A stretch of DNA of 61,246 bases from Actinoplanes auranticolor (GCF_018332655.1 NZ_BOQL01000040.1:1-61246), one strand, 5' to 3'; shown: positions 8,546 through 16,430, numbered from the stretch's first letter. The notes: a model not told the origin generated them from the sequence alone. Made by a program: numbers and translations.

Positions 8546-9888
8546 GGCGACACCGGCAGGGAGACCGTGAAGGTGCTGCCCTTGCCCGGTTCGGAGGAGA
8601 CCCGCAGCGCGCCGCCGAGGATGCCGACCAGCCGGCGGGCGTACGGCAGCCCCAGCCCGGTGCCCTTGCCGCTCAGCGCCTGGCTGCCGGGCACCTGATA
8701 GAACTCCTCGAAGATGCGTTCCTGCAGCTCGGGCGCGATGCCGGCCCCGGTGTCGGCCACCGTGAACTCGATCTCGCCGCCGACCCGGGTGGCGGCCAGC
8801 CGCACCGAACCCTCGGCGGTGAACTTGATCGCGTTGGTGAGCAGGTTGCGCAGCACCTGGGCGAGCAGCACCTCGTCGGAGTGCAGCCGCGGCACGGCGG
8901 GCTCCTCCACCACGAAGTCGACCCCGGGCCGGGTGGCCAGCGGACGCAGGGTGCCGCGGAGCTGGCCGAAGACCGCCTTGAGGTCGACGTCGCTCCAGTT
9001 CGGCTCGAGCCGGCCGGCCTCCGCCTTGGCCAGGTCCAGCAGGTCGTTGACCAGGGACAGCAGGTCGGCGGCGGAGCCCCGGATGAGCTCCACCTGGCGC
9101 TCCTGCTCGGAGGTGAGCGGGTCGGAGGCGTCGTCGCTGAGCAGCCGGCCGAGGCCGATGATCGCGGTCACCGGCGCCCGCAGCTCGTGGCTGACGTTGG
9201 CCAGGAAGCGGCTCTTGGCCTCGCTGGCCGCGCGCAGCTGCACGGACTTCTCGTCCAGCTCGTTGTAGAGCGCGACGACGCCCCGGTTGGTCTCCTCCAG
9301 CTCGTCGGAGAGCTGGTGGTAGAGGGCCATCACGCCCCGGTTGGTCTCCTCCAGCTCGGCGTTCAGCCGGGCCAGGTCGTCGCGCTGCGCGCGTACCTCG
9401 TCCAGGGTCGCGATGAGCTGCTGGTTCTGCACCGCGAGCTCGTCGAACGGGGATCCCGGCACGTGTCCGGTGAGTTCGCTACGAATGTCATCCATACGGC
9501 CGGGACTCAGGACCGGGGCGTTCGGCGGGAGTCGACGTGACATCCGCACGATCGTTCCGGTCTCGCCATCCCTTACCTCCATCGAGTCGACCAGGCGTGC
9601 GACCTGTGCCAGCTGAGCGGCGAGCTGGTCCGCGTCCCCGTGCGCGGCGTGTTCCAGCTTCACCGTCAGTGCAGGTACCCCGTCCGGGCTCGCCGCGAAC
9701 ACCACCTCGGTCTCGCGGCCCGCCGCGACCAGCAACCGGCCGACCTCGCTGAGCGCGGTGGCCAGGCGGATCTGATCCTGGTCCTCCAGGCCGACCAACC
9801 GGCCCACCTCGCGACCCAGCTGCCGCACGGCGAACACATCCTGCTCCACCCGGATCCGCGTGCTCACCAGCGGATCGGGGCTGTTCAT
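8542..9888 (-). CDS. Histidine kinase with an N-terminal RsbT/RsbW-like ATPase-like domain
   Basis: A 448-residue hybrid. Residues 1-125 resemble an anti-sigma HATPase domain (EQDVFAVRQLGREVGRL start) but lack clear glycine boxes. About 150-225 form a signalling coiled coil with a tandem repeat of ELEETNRGV[MV]ALY. The HisKA box has His234 in FLANVSHELRAP. The C-terminal HATPase_c domain has N (LTNAIKF), G1 (DTGAGIA) and G2 (GKGTGLGL) boxes. There is no membrane segment, so it is cytosolic. It overlaps both neighbours by ATGA. The probable partner is the receiver-PP2C protein just downstream, linking the stressosome to two-component phosphorelay. Confidence 0.9.
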   Translation of the reverse strand: MNSPDPLVSTRIRVEQDVFAVRQLGREVGRLVGLEDQDQIRLATALSEVGRLLVAAGRETEVVFAASPDGVPALTVKLEHAAHGDADQLAAQLAQVARLVDSMEVRDGETGTIVRMSRRLPPNAPVLSPGRMDDIRSELTGHVPGSPFDELAVQNQQLIATLDEVRAQRDDLARLNAELEETNRGVMALYHQLSDELEETNRGVVALYNELDEKSVQLRAASEAKSRFLANVSHELRAPVTAIIGLGRLLSDDASDPLTSEQERQVELIRGSAADLLSLVNDLLDLAKAEAGRLEPNWSDVDLKAVFGQLRGTLRPLATRPGVDFVVEEPAVPRLHSDEVLLAQVLRNLLTNAIKFTAEGSVRLAATRVGGEIEFTVADTGAGIAPELQERIFEEFYQVPGSQALSGKGTGLGLPYARRLVGILGGALRVSSEPGKGSTFTVSLPVSP

Positions 9889-10916
9889 GACACACGCGCC
9901 ACGAGGACGCCGGCGTCGTCGCGCCGGGTGCCCGCGTCGCGCAAGACGGTCGCCGCGATGACCTGCGGGGAGTGCGAGAGCAGACCCGGATAGTCGGTCG
10001 CCTTCCAGCGATCGACCACGCCGTCGGAGTGCATCAGCACGATGCCGCCGGCCGGCAGCGGGTAGTCGTACTCGCGGATCTGCCGGCGCTGGTGCCCGAC
10101 GATGCCGGGCAGCGAGACCATGCCGCGCCGGCTGCCGTCCGGGTTGAGCACCGTGCCGGCGATGTTGCCCAGGCCGGCATAGCGGACCAGGCCGGCGCCG
10201 GGGTCGAGCTCCGCCACGGCGAGCGCGGCACCCCGGGTGTGGCTGAGCTTGCGGTGCAGCGCCTCCACGACGGCGGCGGGCGGCGCGGCGGGGGTGTCGG
10301 CGAAGACCCGGACCGCTTCCTGGGTGGCCGCGTGGGCGAGCCGCCCGTGCCCGAGCCCGTCGCAGACCAGCACCTGCCGGCGGCCCTCGGCCTCGCGCAC
10401 GGCGAAGCCGTCACCGCTGACCGGCTCGCCGGCCAGCGCCCGGGTCAGCCCGGCCGCCCAGGCCTGCGGCGGGGTCTCGCCGGCCCACACCTGCAGGGCC
10501 ATGACAGTGCCCTGTCCCGGTACGGAATGCAGGTCGCACCAGCTCGACTGGCGCACGATGGCGCCGAGGCCGATGCCCAGCGTGCCGGCCGTGGAGTGCC
10601 CGTCGCCGATGGAACGTGTGATGTCGGCCATGCCGGGGCCCCGGTCCAGGGCCAGAATCTCCACCCCGGCCCGGTTCGGTACGCGCACCGGGCGCAGCAG
10701 CAGGGTCCCTTCGTCGGCGTGCTTGACGAGGTTGCTCGCGGCCTCGGTGGCGACGATGGCGAGATCGGCGATGCGTGCGGCGGGCATACCCAGCTCGGTG
10801 GCGAGCCTCTCTGCGGCCCGGCGGACCGCTGCGGCCGTACCGGCGGCTTCCACCCGGAACCAGACTCCCGCGTCGAGGAGTCCCTCGGGTAGCACTGCCA
10901 CCGCGCCTCCGCTCAT
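9885..10916 (-). CDS. RsbT-like ATPase fused to an RsbX/SpoIIE-type phosphatase
   Basis: A 343-residue fusion. About residues 15-140 are a HATPase_c domain (TEAASNLVKHA N-box, DRGPGMAD G1, TLGIGLGA G2). About 165-340 are a PP2C/SpoIIE domain (VCDGLGHG, HSDGVVDRW, RDDAGVLVA). In Bacillus the separate RsbX phosphatase resets the stressosome by dephosphorylating RsbR and RsbS, and this protein combines that domain with a switch kinase-like one. ATG 10916 overlaps the rsbT stop (ATGA), so I prefer it to the in-frame ATG at 10925. It is central in the stressosome operon. Confidence 0.9.
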   Translation of the reverse strand: MSGGAVAVLPEGLLDAGVWFRVEAAGTAAAVRRAAERLATELGMPAARIADLAIVATEAASNLVKHADEGTLLLRPVRVPNRAGVEILALDRGPGMADITRSIGDGHSTAGTLGIGLGAIVRQSSWCDLHSVPGQGTVMALQVWAGETPPQAWAAGLTRALAGEPVSGDGFAVREAEGRRQVLVCDGLGHGRLAHAATQEAVRVFADTPAAPPAAVVEALHRKLSHTRGAALAVAELDPGAGLVRYAGLGNIAGTVLNPDGSRRGMVSLPGIVGHQRRQIREYDYPLPAGGIVLMHSDGVVDRWKATDYPGLLSHSPQVIAATVLRDAGTRRDDAGVLVARVS

Positions 10917-11332
10917 CGGCACCACTTGATCACGCTGATCGTCGTACCTTGACCGACTGCGGTGTCGATGTCGAACTCGTCGACCAGCCGGCGCGCCCCG
11001 CTCAGACCCAGACCCAGGCCACCGCCGGTGGTGTAGCCGTCGGTCAGCGCCAGATCCAGGTCGGGTATGCCCGGTCCCTGATCGCTGAAGACGATCCGGA
11101 TGCCGCTGCGGCGACCGTTGTCGACCCGGCCGGCCGCGACGGTCCCACCGCCACCGTAGACCAGGGTGTTGCGCGCCAGCTCACTGGCGGCCGTGACGAG
11201 TTTGGTCTGATCGACCAGGGAGAGCTTGACCGACACGGCAAGGGTGCGGACCAGCTGGCGGACCCGGACGACATCCTGGTCGGAGCGGATGGCCAGAGTC
11301 TCCATCGCGGCGATGTCGTCCCCGGCCGTCAC
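10913..11332 (-). CDS. rsbT: Stressosome switch kinase RsbT
   Basis: A 139-residue serine/threonine kinase of the GHKL fold. It has N-box ASELARNTLVYGGGG, G1 box FSDQGPGIPD and G2 box TGGGLGLGLSG. RsbT phosphorylates RsbS and RsbR in the stressosome and is then released to activate a PP2C phosphatase. The gene sits directly after rsbS, overlapping it by GTGA at 11329-11332, and overlaps the RsbT-RsbX fusion by ATGA. This order is the canonical RST arrangement. Confidence 0.95.
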   Translation of the reverse strand: MTAGDDIAAMETLAIRSDQDVVRVRQLVRTLAVSVKLSLVDQTKLVTAASELARNTLVYGGGGTVAAGRVDNGRRSGIRIVFSDQGPGIPDLDLALTDGYTTGGGLGLGLSGARRLVDEFDIDTAVGQGTTISVIKWCR

Positions 11333-11748
11333 GATGCGGCTACGACGGCCTCGTCGGCGTCGTCCTCGTCGTCATCGATGTCCTTGAATTCGAAGTCCCT
11401 TTCGCGGGCGAGCAGCGCCATGCCGAGTTCCACGTTCAGCGCCGTGCGGATGCCGGGCAGCGACAGACCGAGCTCGACGAGGGTGATGGCCACCGCGGGG
11501 CGCATGCCGACGACCACCGTCTCGGCGTCCAGCACCCGGGAGATCGAGGCGATGGTGGCCAGCGTGCGGCCCACGAACGAGTCGACGATGTCCAGGGCGC
11601 TGATGTCGATGATCACGCCGTGGCAGCCGGTCTCGACGATCCGGTCGGCCAGATCCTCCTGCAGCTGCAGGGCGGTCTGGTCCTCCATGTCGATCTGGAT
11701 CGACACCAGCAGGATGTCGCCGATCTTCAGGACCGGTACGCGTTCCAC
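11329..11748 (-). CDS. rsbS: Stressosome scaffold RsbS (STAS), with an acidic tail
   Basis: A 139-residue STAS protein. The phosphorylation segment DISALDIVDSFVGR carries Ser57, equivalent to the RsbT target serine of Bacillus RsbS. It continues with the STAS core VVVGMRPAVAITLVELG. It is longer than usual because of an acidic C-terminal extension rich in Asp and Glu (about residues 120-135), which may alter stressosome assembly. GTG start; three bases separate it from rsbR. It builds the stressosome core with RsbR and holds RsbT. Confidence 0.95.
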   Translation of the reverse strand: MERVPVLKIGDILLVSIQIDMEDQTALQLQEDLADRIVETGCHGVIIDISALDIVDSFVGRTLATIASISRVLDAETVVVGMRPAVAITLVELGLSLPGIRTALNVELGMALLARERDFEFKDIDDDEDDADEAVVAAS

Positions 11749-11751
11749 GGC

Positions 11752-12645
11752 TCAGCTCTCCCGGCGTCCGGCACCGCGCCGGCCGGCGTTGACGTCGGCC
11801 TTGCGCAGGACGTGGCGCAGGGCGTCGGCGAGGCTCGCCTTGGTGGCGATGTCACCGAACTCGATGCCCAGCGCCACGATGGTCTGGGCGATCTGGGGGC
11901 GGATGCCGGAGATGATGCAGTCGGCGCCCATCAGCCGGGCGGCCACCACGGTCTTGAGGATGTGCTGGGCGACCTGGGTGTCCACGGCCGGGACCCCGGT
12001 GATGTCGATGATCGCGTACGGCGAGCCGGTGTCCACCAGGGTCTGCAGCAGGCGTTCCATCACCACCTGGGCGCGGGCGGAGTCCAGGGTGCCGACCAGT
12101 GGGACGGCCACGACGCCCTCCCACAGCTTCACCACCGGGGTGGAGAGCTCCAGCAGCTGCTCGGCCTGATCGGAGATCAGCTCCTCGCGCGCACGGACGT
12201 AGCTGTCGAAGGTGAACAGCCCGGCCCGGTCGACGAAGGCCGAGAAGGAGACGTAGTCACGCAGCGTAGTCGCATTGATGTCCCCGTCCTGGCCCAGAAC
12301 CGTCAGCATGGCCTCCTTGAGGGCGAAGATGCTGACCGCCGTCTCGGTGGCGCTGAAGCCCTGCCGGGCGCGGGTGTTGGACAGCTCGCTGAGCAGCCCG
12401 CGCAGCTCTCCCGCGGCGTCGGCCTCCAGATCGCCCGCCCCGCCGGCGAGCGCCGACTGGAAGCCTTTCTGCAGCTCCGCGATCTGCCGGTGGAGCTCGG
12501 CGTGGCTGAGCCGGCCGCGCAGCAGGGTCGCCACCGCATCGGTCCAGGCGGTGGTCAGCGCATCGCCGTTACTCTCCAGCAGTCCGGCGAAGCGTCCTAC
12601 CTCATCGGTACTCAGCGCCACCGCCGCCTCCCTGATAGTCATCAT
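11752..12645 (-). CDS. rsbR: Stressosome sensor RsbR
   Basis: A 297-residue protein. The N-terminal half (about residues 15-150) is the helical RsbRD-type sensor domain, not a non-haem globin. About 165-285 are an STAS domain with VPLVGTLDSAR and IIDITGVPAVDT, which carry the threonines phosphorylated by RsbT in the family. A basic tail ends the protein. The first gene of the operon, starting ATGATG after AGGA. The input signal is unknown. The 176-bp region upstream is shared with the divergent STAS gene. Confidence 0.95.
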   Translation of the reverse strand: MMTIREAAVALSTDEVGRFAGLLESNGDALTTAWTDAVATLLRGRLSHAELHRQIAELQKGFQSALAGGAGDLEADAAGELRGLLSELSNTRARQGFSATETAVSIFALKEAMLTVLGQDGDINATTLRDYVSFSAFVDRAGLFTFDSYVRAREELISDQAEQLLELSTPVVKLWEGVVAVPLVGTLDSARAQVVMERLLQTLVDTGSPYAIIDITGVPAVDTQVAQHILKTVVAARLMGADCIISGIRPQIAQTIVALGIEFGDIATKASLADALRHVLRKADVNAGRRGAGRRES

Positions 12646-12821
12646 TCCTGGGAGCGGCCCCGCGAGTCGCGGGCAGTCGTCACCGAGGGACGGCCGGACT
12701 TTACCACCGTGTCCGCGGTTACTTGCTGTAGGCCAACTAAAATCTCGGCACCAACTCGGTCCCCGTTCTGCGCACCCGTCCCGCCGTGGAGTAGCGTTCG
12801 GGACATAACTGGAGGTCCTGA
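12646..12821. promoter_or_regulatory. Divergent promoter region of the stressosome operon and STAS gene
   Basis: This 176-bp gap must contain the promoters of rsbR (minus strand) and of the STAS antagonist gene (plus strand), as all downstream operon genes overlap or abut. I could not pick out a convincing sigma-B-type GTTT/GGGTA pair by eye. Confidence 0.5.
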
Positions 12822-13175
12822 ATGTCCTTGACGGTACAAACGGAACAGCGCGGCGAAATGGTCGTCGTGTCGGTCGCCGGTGAACTCGACATGGCCACCG
12901 CGCCGCAGCTCCAGGACCAGATCAGCGACCTGCTGGAGAAGGGGCGCACCCGTCTGGTCTTCGACCTCGCGGACGTGTCGTTCTGCGACTCCACCGGGCT
13001 GTCGGTCTTCGTGCGCGCGAAGAACAGCACCGACGACGCCGGCGGGGTCGTGCGCCTGGCCGCCCCGCAACGCGGGGTGCTGCGCATCCTCGAGGTCAGC
13101 GGCCTGGTCGAGGTCCTGCACACCTACCCGACGGTGGACGAGGCCGTGACGGCCGAGGAGCCCGCGCTCGACTGA
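12822..13175 (+). CDS. Anti-anti-sigma factor, RsbV/SpoIIAA-like STAS protein
   Basis: A 117-residue single STAS domain. It has VVSVAGELDMATAP and the phosphorylation segment VSFCDSTGLSVFV with the conserved serine (about residue 66). Dephosphorylated proteins of this family bind an RsbW-like anti-sigma factor and free the sigma factor. ATG is preceded by CTGGAGG at good spacing. It is divergent from the stressosome operon and a plausible substrate of the PP2C at 7001-8545. No RsbW or sigma gene is in the window. Confidence 0.93.
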   Translation: MSLTVQTEQRGEMVVVSVAGELDMATAPQLQDQISDLLEKGRTRLVFDLADVSFCDSTGLSVFVRAKNSTDDAGGVVRLAAPQRGVLRILEVSGLVEVLHTYPTVDEAVTAEEPALD

Positions 13176-13256
13176 GCCGATCCGCCTGGTTTGTCTGCGA
13201 CGGACCATGGGAAACTCCTGCCCGGCGAACCCCCGCCTCACGCGCAGGAGTGACTC

Positions 13257-13709
13257 TTGTCCATGCTCAAAGGCTTCAAAGACTTCATCATGCGGGGCAA
13301 CGTCGTTGACCTCGCCGTCGGCATCGTCATCGGCGCGGCCTTCACCGCGGTCGTCACCGCCTTCACCAACGCCTTCCTCAAGCCGCTGATCCAGCTTCTC
13401 GGCGGCGGGACCGGCGCCTCGGCGGGCACCTGGGACGTCGACGGCGTGAAGTTCGACTACGCCAGCTTCATCAACGCGGTCATCACGTTCCTGCTGACCG
13501 CGGCGGTGCTCTACTTCCTCGTCGTCTTCCCGCTCAACAAGCTGGCCGAGCGGCGCAAGCGGGGCGAGGAGCCGCCGCCGGAGGCCCCGAGCGAAGAGGT
13601 GAAGCTGCTCACCGAGATCCGCGACGCGCTGGTCCGCCAGCAGGTCGCGCCGGGTGCGGTCAACGACATCCTGGGCCGGCACCAGCAGCAGGACCCGCCG
13701 CAGCGCTGA
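13257..13709 (+). CDS. mscL: Large-conductance mechanosensitive channel MscL
   Basis: A 150-residue MscL. The N-terminal amphipathic helix and first pore helix are plain (MLKGFKDFIMRGNVVDLAV, then GIVIGAAFTAVVTAF). A periplasmic loop, a second membrane helix (VITFLLTAAVLYFLVVFP) and a charged C-terminal helix follow. It opens under hypo-osmotic shock to release solutes. The start is TTG at 13257, since AGGAG lies 9 bases upstream; ATG at 13263 would be too far. Next to stress-response genes. Confidence 0.96.
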   Translation: MSMLKGFKDFIMRGNVVDLAVGIVIGAAFTAVVTAFTNAFLKPLIQLLGGGTGASAGTWDVDGVKFDYASFINAVITFLLTAAVLYFLVVFPLNKLAERRKRGEEPPPEAPSEEVKLLTEIRDALVRQQVAPGAVNDILGRHQQQDPPQR

Positions 13710-13731
13710 TTCCGCGAAAAGATCAACCCAC

Positions 13732-13768
13732 CCGGCACTGTTCGAACAGATGTTCGATACAGTGCCGG
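13732..13768. promoter_or_regulatory. LexA (SOS) box inside a 37-bp nested palindrome
   Basis: TCGAAC-AGAT-GTTCGA at 13742-13757 is a perfect actinobacterial LexA box. It is enclosed by outer arms CCGGCACTG (13732-13740) and CAGTGCCGG (13760-13768). A -10-like TACAGT at 13758-13763 lies six bases before the ATG at 13770, which suggests a leaderless SOS-regulated transcript. The outer hairpin could also terminate mscL transcription. Confidence 0.75.
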
Positions 13769-13769
13769 G

Positions 13770-14003
13770 ATGGAACAGCGTAAGCACTGGTGGAACGGCA
13801 GGTGGGGCCGCATCGCCCGCAAGGACGTCTACCTGCGGACGAGCGGTGACCAGTGGTACGTCGAGCAGCGCGCCGGCGGCTCGGACGGCGTCTCGCACTT
13901 CTTCGAGTACGACAGTGAGGACGCCGCGCTGGACATGGTGCGGGCGTTGCTGGTCGGCCCGGACGAGTGGCGCGAGCTGTCGGTCCGCCCGCCCACCCGC
14001 TAG
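13770..14003 (+). CDS. Small hypothetical protein, probably SOS-regulated
   Basis: A 77-residue soluble protein with no family I can name. It is aromatic and basic at the N-terminus (WWNGRWGRIARKDVYL), then has a beta-rich middle (QWYVEQRAGG, HFFEYDSED) and a helix (ALDMVRALL). ATG 13770 follows a perfect LexA box directly with no room for a ribosome binding site, consistent with leaderless translation. Its stop codon overlaps the stop of the convergent anti-sigma-like gene in a shared CTAG. Regulation suggests a role in DNA-damage response; the biochemical function is unknown. Confidence 0.75.
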   Translation: MEQRKHWWNGRWGRIARKDVYLRTSGDQWYVEQRAGGSDGVSHFFEYDSEDAALDMVRALLVGPDEWRELSVRPPTR

Positions 14004-14779
14004 GCAGCCCGGCGTCGTTCCGCGTCCCGGCCCGGCACCGGCGCGGCGGCGGTGAGCGGTCCACGCGGCACCAGGCGCAGCTTCGGCACAGCCGGCTCGG
14101 GCACCTGTTCCTCCTGGACGAAGTGCCAGCCGTTGCCACCGGCCACCCGGTCACCGGGCGGGCGGGCCGAGTCGCCGCCGACCCGCGAGAGCGCCACCAC
14201 GATCAGGTAGCCCAGCAGCACGAAACCGTGGCTGACCAGCCGCGCCGTGTCGACCCGGGCCGCCGAGAGGTCGTTGACCGACAGCAGCAGGAGCATGCCG
14301 ACGAAGGCGGTCAGCATCGGCACCAGGCCGGTTGACCGGCTGCGGCGCAGCGCGATGAAGAGGAAGCCCGCCCCGACGGCGACGTTCCAGGCCGCCGACT
14401 CGTGCCACAGGTGCCCGGGCGTCGCGTCCAGCCCGGTGTGCACATGGGCGCTGCTGGCCCCGCCACCGACCTGGGCCAGCCCGAGGATGAGCTGGACCGC
14501 GCCGACCGCCGCGAGGGCGACGAAGAGCGGCCCGGAGCCGAGCCGCCGGCGACTGCGCGCCGGGGCGGACGGCAGGGCAGCCAGGATGGCCGCACTGAGG
14601 TCGGGCACGTCCGGCACGAGGCCCGTACGGGTCAGCCGGTTGACCGTGGCCGCCTGTTCCAGCCACTCCCGGCAGCCGGCACAGCCGGCCAGATGCTGCT
14701 CGACCCGCGGCCGATCGGCCGGGTCGTCCTCGCCGTCCAGCTGCGCGGACACCAACTCGCGCCACCGCTCACACGCCAT
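14000..14779 (-). CDS. Zinc-finger anti-sigma-like membrane protein
   Basis: A 259-residue protein. The N-terminal ZAS-type domain has Cys3 and His29-x3-Cys33-x2-Cys36 (HLAGCAGC), the zinc-binding pattern of RsrA/RskA-like anti-sigma factors. Four hydrophobic segments follow (about residues 83-102, 130-147, 153-170 and 182-200), then a Pro/Arg-rich cytosolic tail. This layout fits membrane anti-sigma factors. No ECF sigma gene is adjacent, so it is orphaned here or regulates something else. Confidence 0.75.
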   Translation of the reverse strand: MACERWRELVSAQLDGEDDPADRPRVEQHLAGCAGCREWLEQAATVNRLTRTGLVPDVPDLSAAILAALPSAPARSRRRLGSGPLFVALAAVGAVQLILGLAQVGGGASSAHVHTGLDATPGHLWHESAAWNVAVGAGFLFIALRRSRSTGLVPMLTAFVGMLLLLSVNDLSAARVDTARLVSHGFVLLGYLIVVALSRVGGDSARPPGDRVAGGNGWHFVQEEQVPEPAVPKLRLVPRGPLTAAAPVPGRDAERRRAA

Positions 14780-14821
14780 ACCCCCATAGTCGCCCGCCGA
14801 GGGCTCCTGGTTCCCGCGGGT

Positions 14822-15460
14822 TCAGTGCAGGTCGGGCCGCTGCACGCTGGGACCGCCGAGCTGGCTGCCGGAGTTGCCCATCAGCCGCTTGCGTTCCCGG
14901 AACGCCCGCAGGTTGGCCGTGTTTCCGCAGGTGCTGACGTCGTGCCAGACGCCGCTGTTGTTGCGCGAGGTGTCGAAGAAGGCGGCCCGGCAGTCGACGT
15001 TGTGGCACAGCTTGAGTCGGGGCCAGAGGCCGGCCTGCTGGGCGAGCAGGGCTTCGGCCCACAGAGCCGAGGCGAGCCATCGGGTGCCCCGGCCGCTGGG
15101 CACCATCCGCACCCAGCCGTCGGCGTCGGGCACCAGGCTGACCGGCACGTCGGCGGGCGGCAGGGCGCCGTCCGGCTCGGGGTTACGCCCCCCGGCCAGG
15201 ATGACGTTCTCGAAGGTGGTCCGCAGCCGGCGCAGTGAGCGCATGTCGGTCGAGGACAGCAGGATCACCGGCGCGGGCAGACCGGCCACCCGAGACCAGG
15301 TGCCGAGCGCGTCGGTCAGCCACCGCTGCGCGTCGTCGGCGCTGCCGAGCAGGTCCGGGGCGAAGGACATGCCACCGCGGGTGTTCACCAGATCCTGCAG
15401 CAGGGCGAGGCCGGCGGGCGCCTCGCGGACGCCGTGCCGGGCACTCGCCTTCCATGACAT
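14822..15460 (-). CDS. CGNR zinc-finger domain protein (putative regulator)
   Basis: A 212-residue protein of the ABATE/CGNR type. The N-terminal region holds the segment ALLQDLVNTRGG, as in the stress-induced ABATE domain. About residues 150-190 are the CGNR zinc finger, with CHNVDC followed by a second Cys pair region ending STCGNTANLRAFRERKR, which supplies the CGN motif and a basic helix. Such proteins are presumed DNA-binding. It is a single gene whose start ATG overlaps no neighbour; the ribosome binding site is weak. Confidence 0.85.
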   Translation of the reverse strand: MSWKASARHGVREAPAGLALLQDLVNTRGGMSFAPDLLGSADDAQRWLTDALGTWSRVAGLPAPVILLSSTDMRSLRRLRTTFENVILAGGRNPEPDGALPPADVPVSLVPDADGWVRMVPSGRGTRWLASALWAEALLAQQAGLWPRLKLCHNVDCRAAFFDTSRNNSGVWHDVSTCGNTANLRAFRERKRLMGNSGSQLGGPSVQRPDLH

Positions 15461-15622
15461 AGGCGAAGGGTACTTGATTCTTTTTCACCCCAGCATCCAC
15501 CGGTCGCACGATCGATCGGGGGGCTTCAGCCGCCGGATTGGAACTCAATCCGGCTCACCGCCCGCTGACCGCCGCCTGATCGCGCGGGCCGCCCCACCCC
15601 TCGGCGGTACGGCCCGCGCCCG

Positions 15623-15970
15623 TCACAACGCGTGCTCGATCAGGTCGACCGCGGCGTGCGGATCGTCGACCTCGAGGACCAGCCGGGCGTACTGCTCGTC
15701 CTCGAGCTGGATGACGATCGCCTTCCGGGCGTCGCGCACGTCCCAGAAGATCCGCTCGCCGCCGGAGTGGAACGTCCCGGCCACGATGACGCCGGGCATG
15801 TGGGTGCCGGGCGAGCGCACGCCCTTGGGCTCGCCCATGATGCCCGGATCGACGGTGGCGCCCCGCACGTTGGTCAGCGGGACGGTGATCCTGCTCTTGA
15901 GCGCCCAGACCTTGTTCAGCCCCTCGATCTCCACGATCAGATCGCCGCCCTCGATGCGTACGTGTGCCAT
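15623..15970 (-). CDS. Small PH-like domain protein in a TetR operon
   Basis: A 115-residue soluble protein, mostly beta strands with a C-terminal helix (DPHAAVDLIEHAL), like small bacterial PH-fold proteins. The segment GTFHSGGERIFWDVRD is followed by AIVIQLEDEQYARLVLEVDD, a pattern common in actinobacterial members. It begins four bases after the TetR stop and is surely co-transcribed. The function is unknown and the fold assignment is by eye. Confidence 0.7.
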   Translation of the reverse strand: MAHVRIEGGDLIVEIEGLNKVWALKSRITVPLTNVRGATVDPGIMGEPKGVRSPGTHMPGVIVAGTFHSGGERIFWDVRDARKAIVIQLEDEQYARLVLEVDDPHAAVDLIEHAL

Positions 15971-15974
15971 GACG

Positions 15975-16430
15975 TCACTCCCCCACGAATTCCGGCGCGG
16001 GCCCGATGGCCCGCGTCCGCAGCAGCAGGCCCAGGGCCTGGTCCAGATCCGCCCGGGCGTCCCGCAGCCGGGCCAGGGCCCGGCTCGTCTCCACGGCCAC
16101 CTCGGGATCGACGGGTGCCCGCTCGACCAGCGCCAGCAACAGCAGCCCGAGATCCGGTCCCGCGGTGGCGATCCGGTGCACTGCCGCGTCGATGCCGGTC
16201 GTCGCCGCGAAGACCTCCGCCGCCGCGGCGACGTCCCGGTCGACGTGCTGCCGCAGCGCGGCCAGATAGAGCCCGCGCTTGCTGCCGAACGTCTTGTAGA
16301 GGCTGCCGCGGTGCACCCCGAGGTGGCTGACCAGGTCGTCGACGCTGGTGCCGGCGAAGCTCTGCCGCCCGAACAGCCCGACGGCTGCGCGCACGGCCTC
16401 ATCCTCGTCGAATCCCCGTGGCCGGCCCAT
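15975..16430 (-). CDS. TetR-family transcriptional regulator
   Basis: A 151-residue regulator, short for TetR. The N-terminal HTH is clear: FDEDEAVRAAVGLFGRQSF then TSVDDLVSHLGVHRGSLYKTFGSKRGLY. The ligand domain is shortened. ATG 16430 starts the typical GRPRGFDEDEA opening; longer in-frame extensions would overlap the operator. It is transcribed with the PH-like gene and probably autoregulated through the repeat at 16451-16480. Confidence 0.9.
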   Translation of the reverse strand: MGRPRGFDEDEAVRAAVGLFGRQSFAGTSVDDLVSHLGVHRGSLYKTFGSKRGLYLAALRQHVDRDVAAAAEVFAATTGIDAAVHRIATAGPDLGLLLLALVERAPVDPEVAVETSRALARLRDARADLDQALGLLLRTRAIGPAPEFVGE

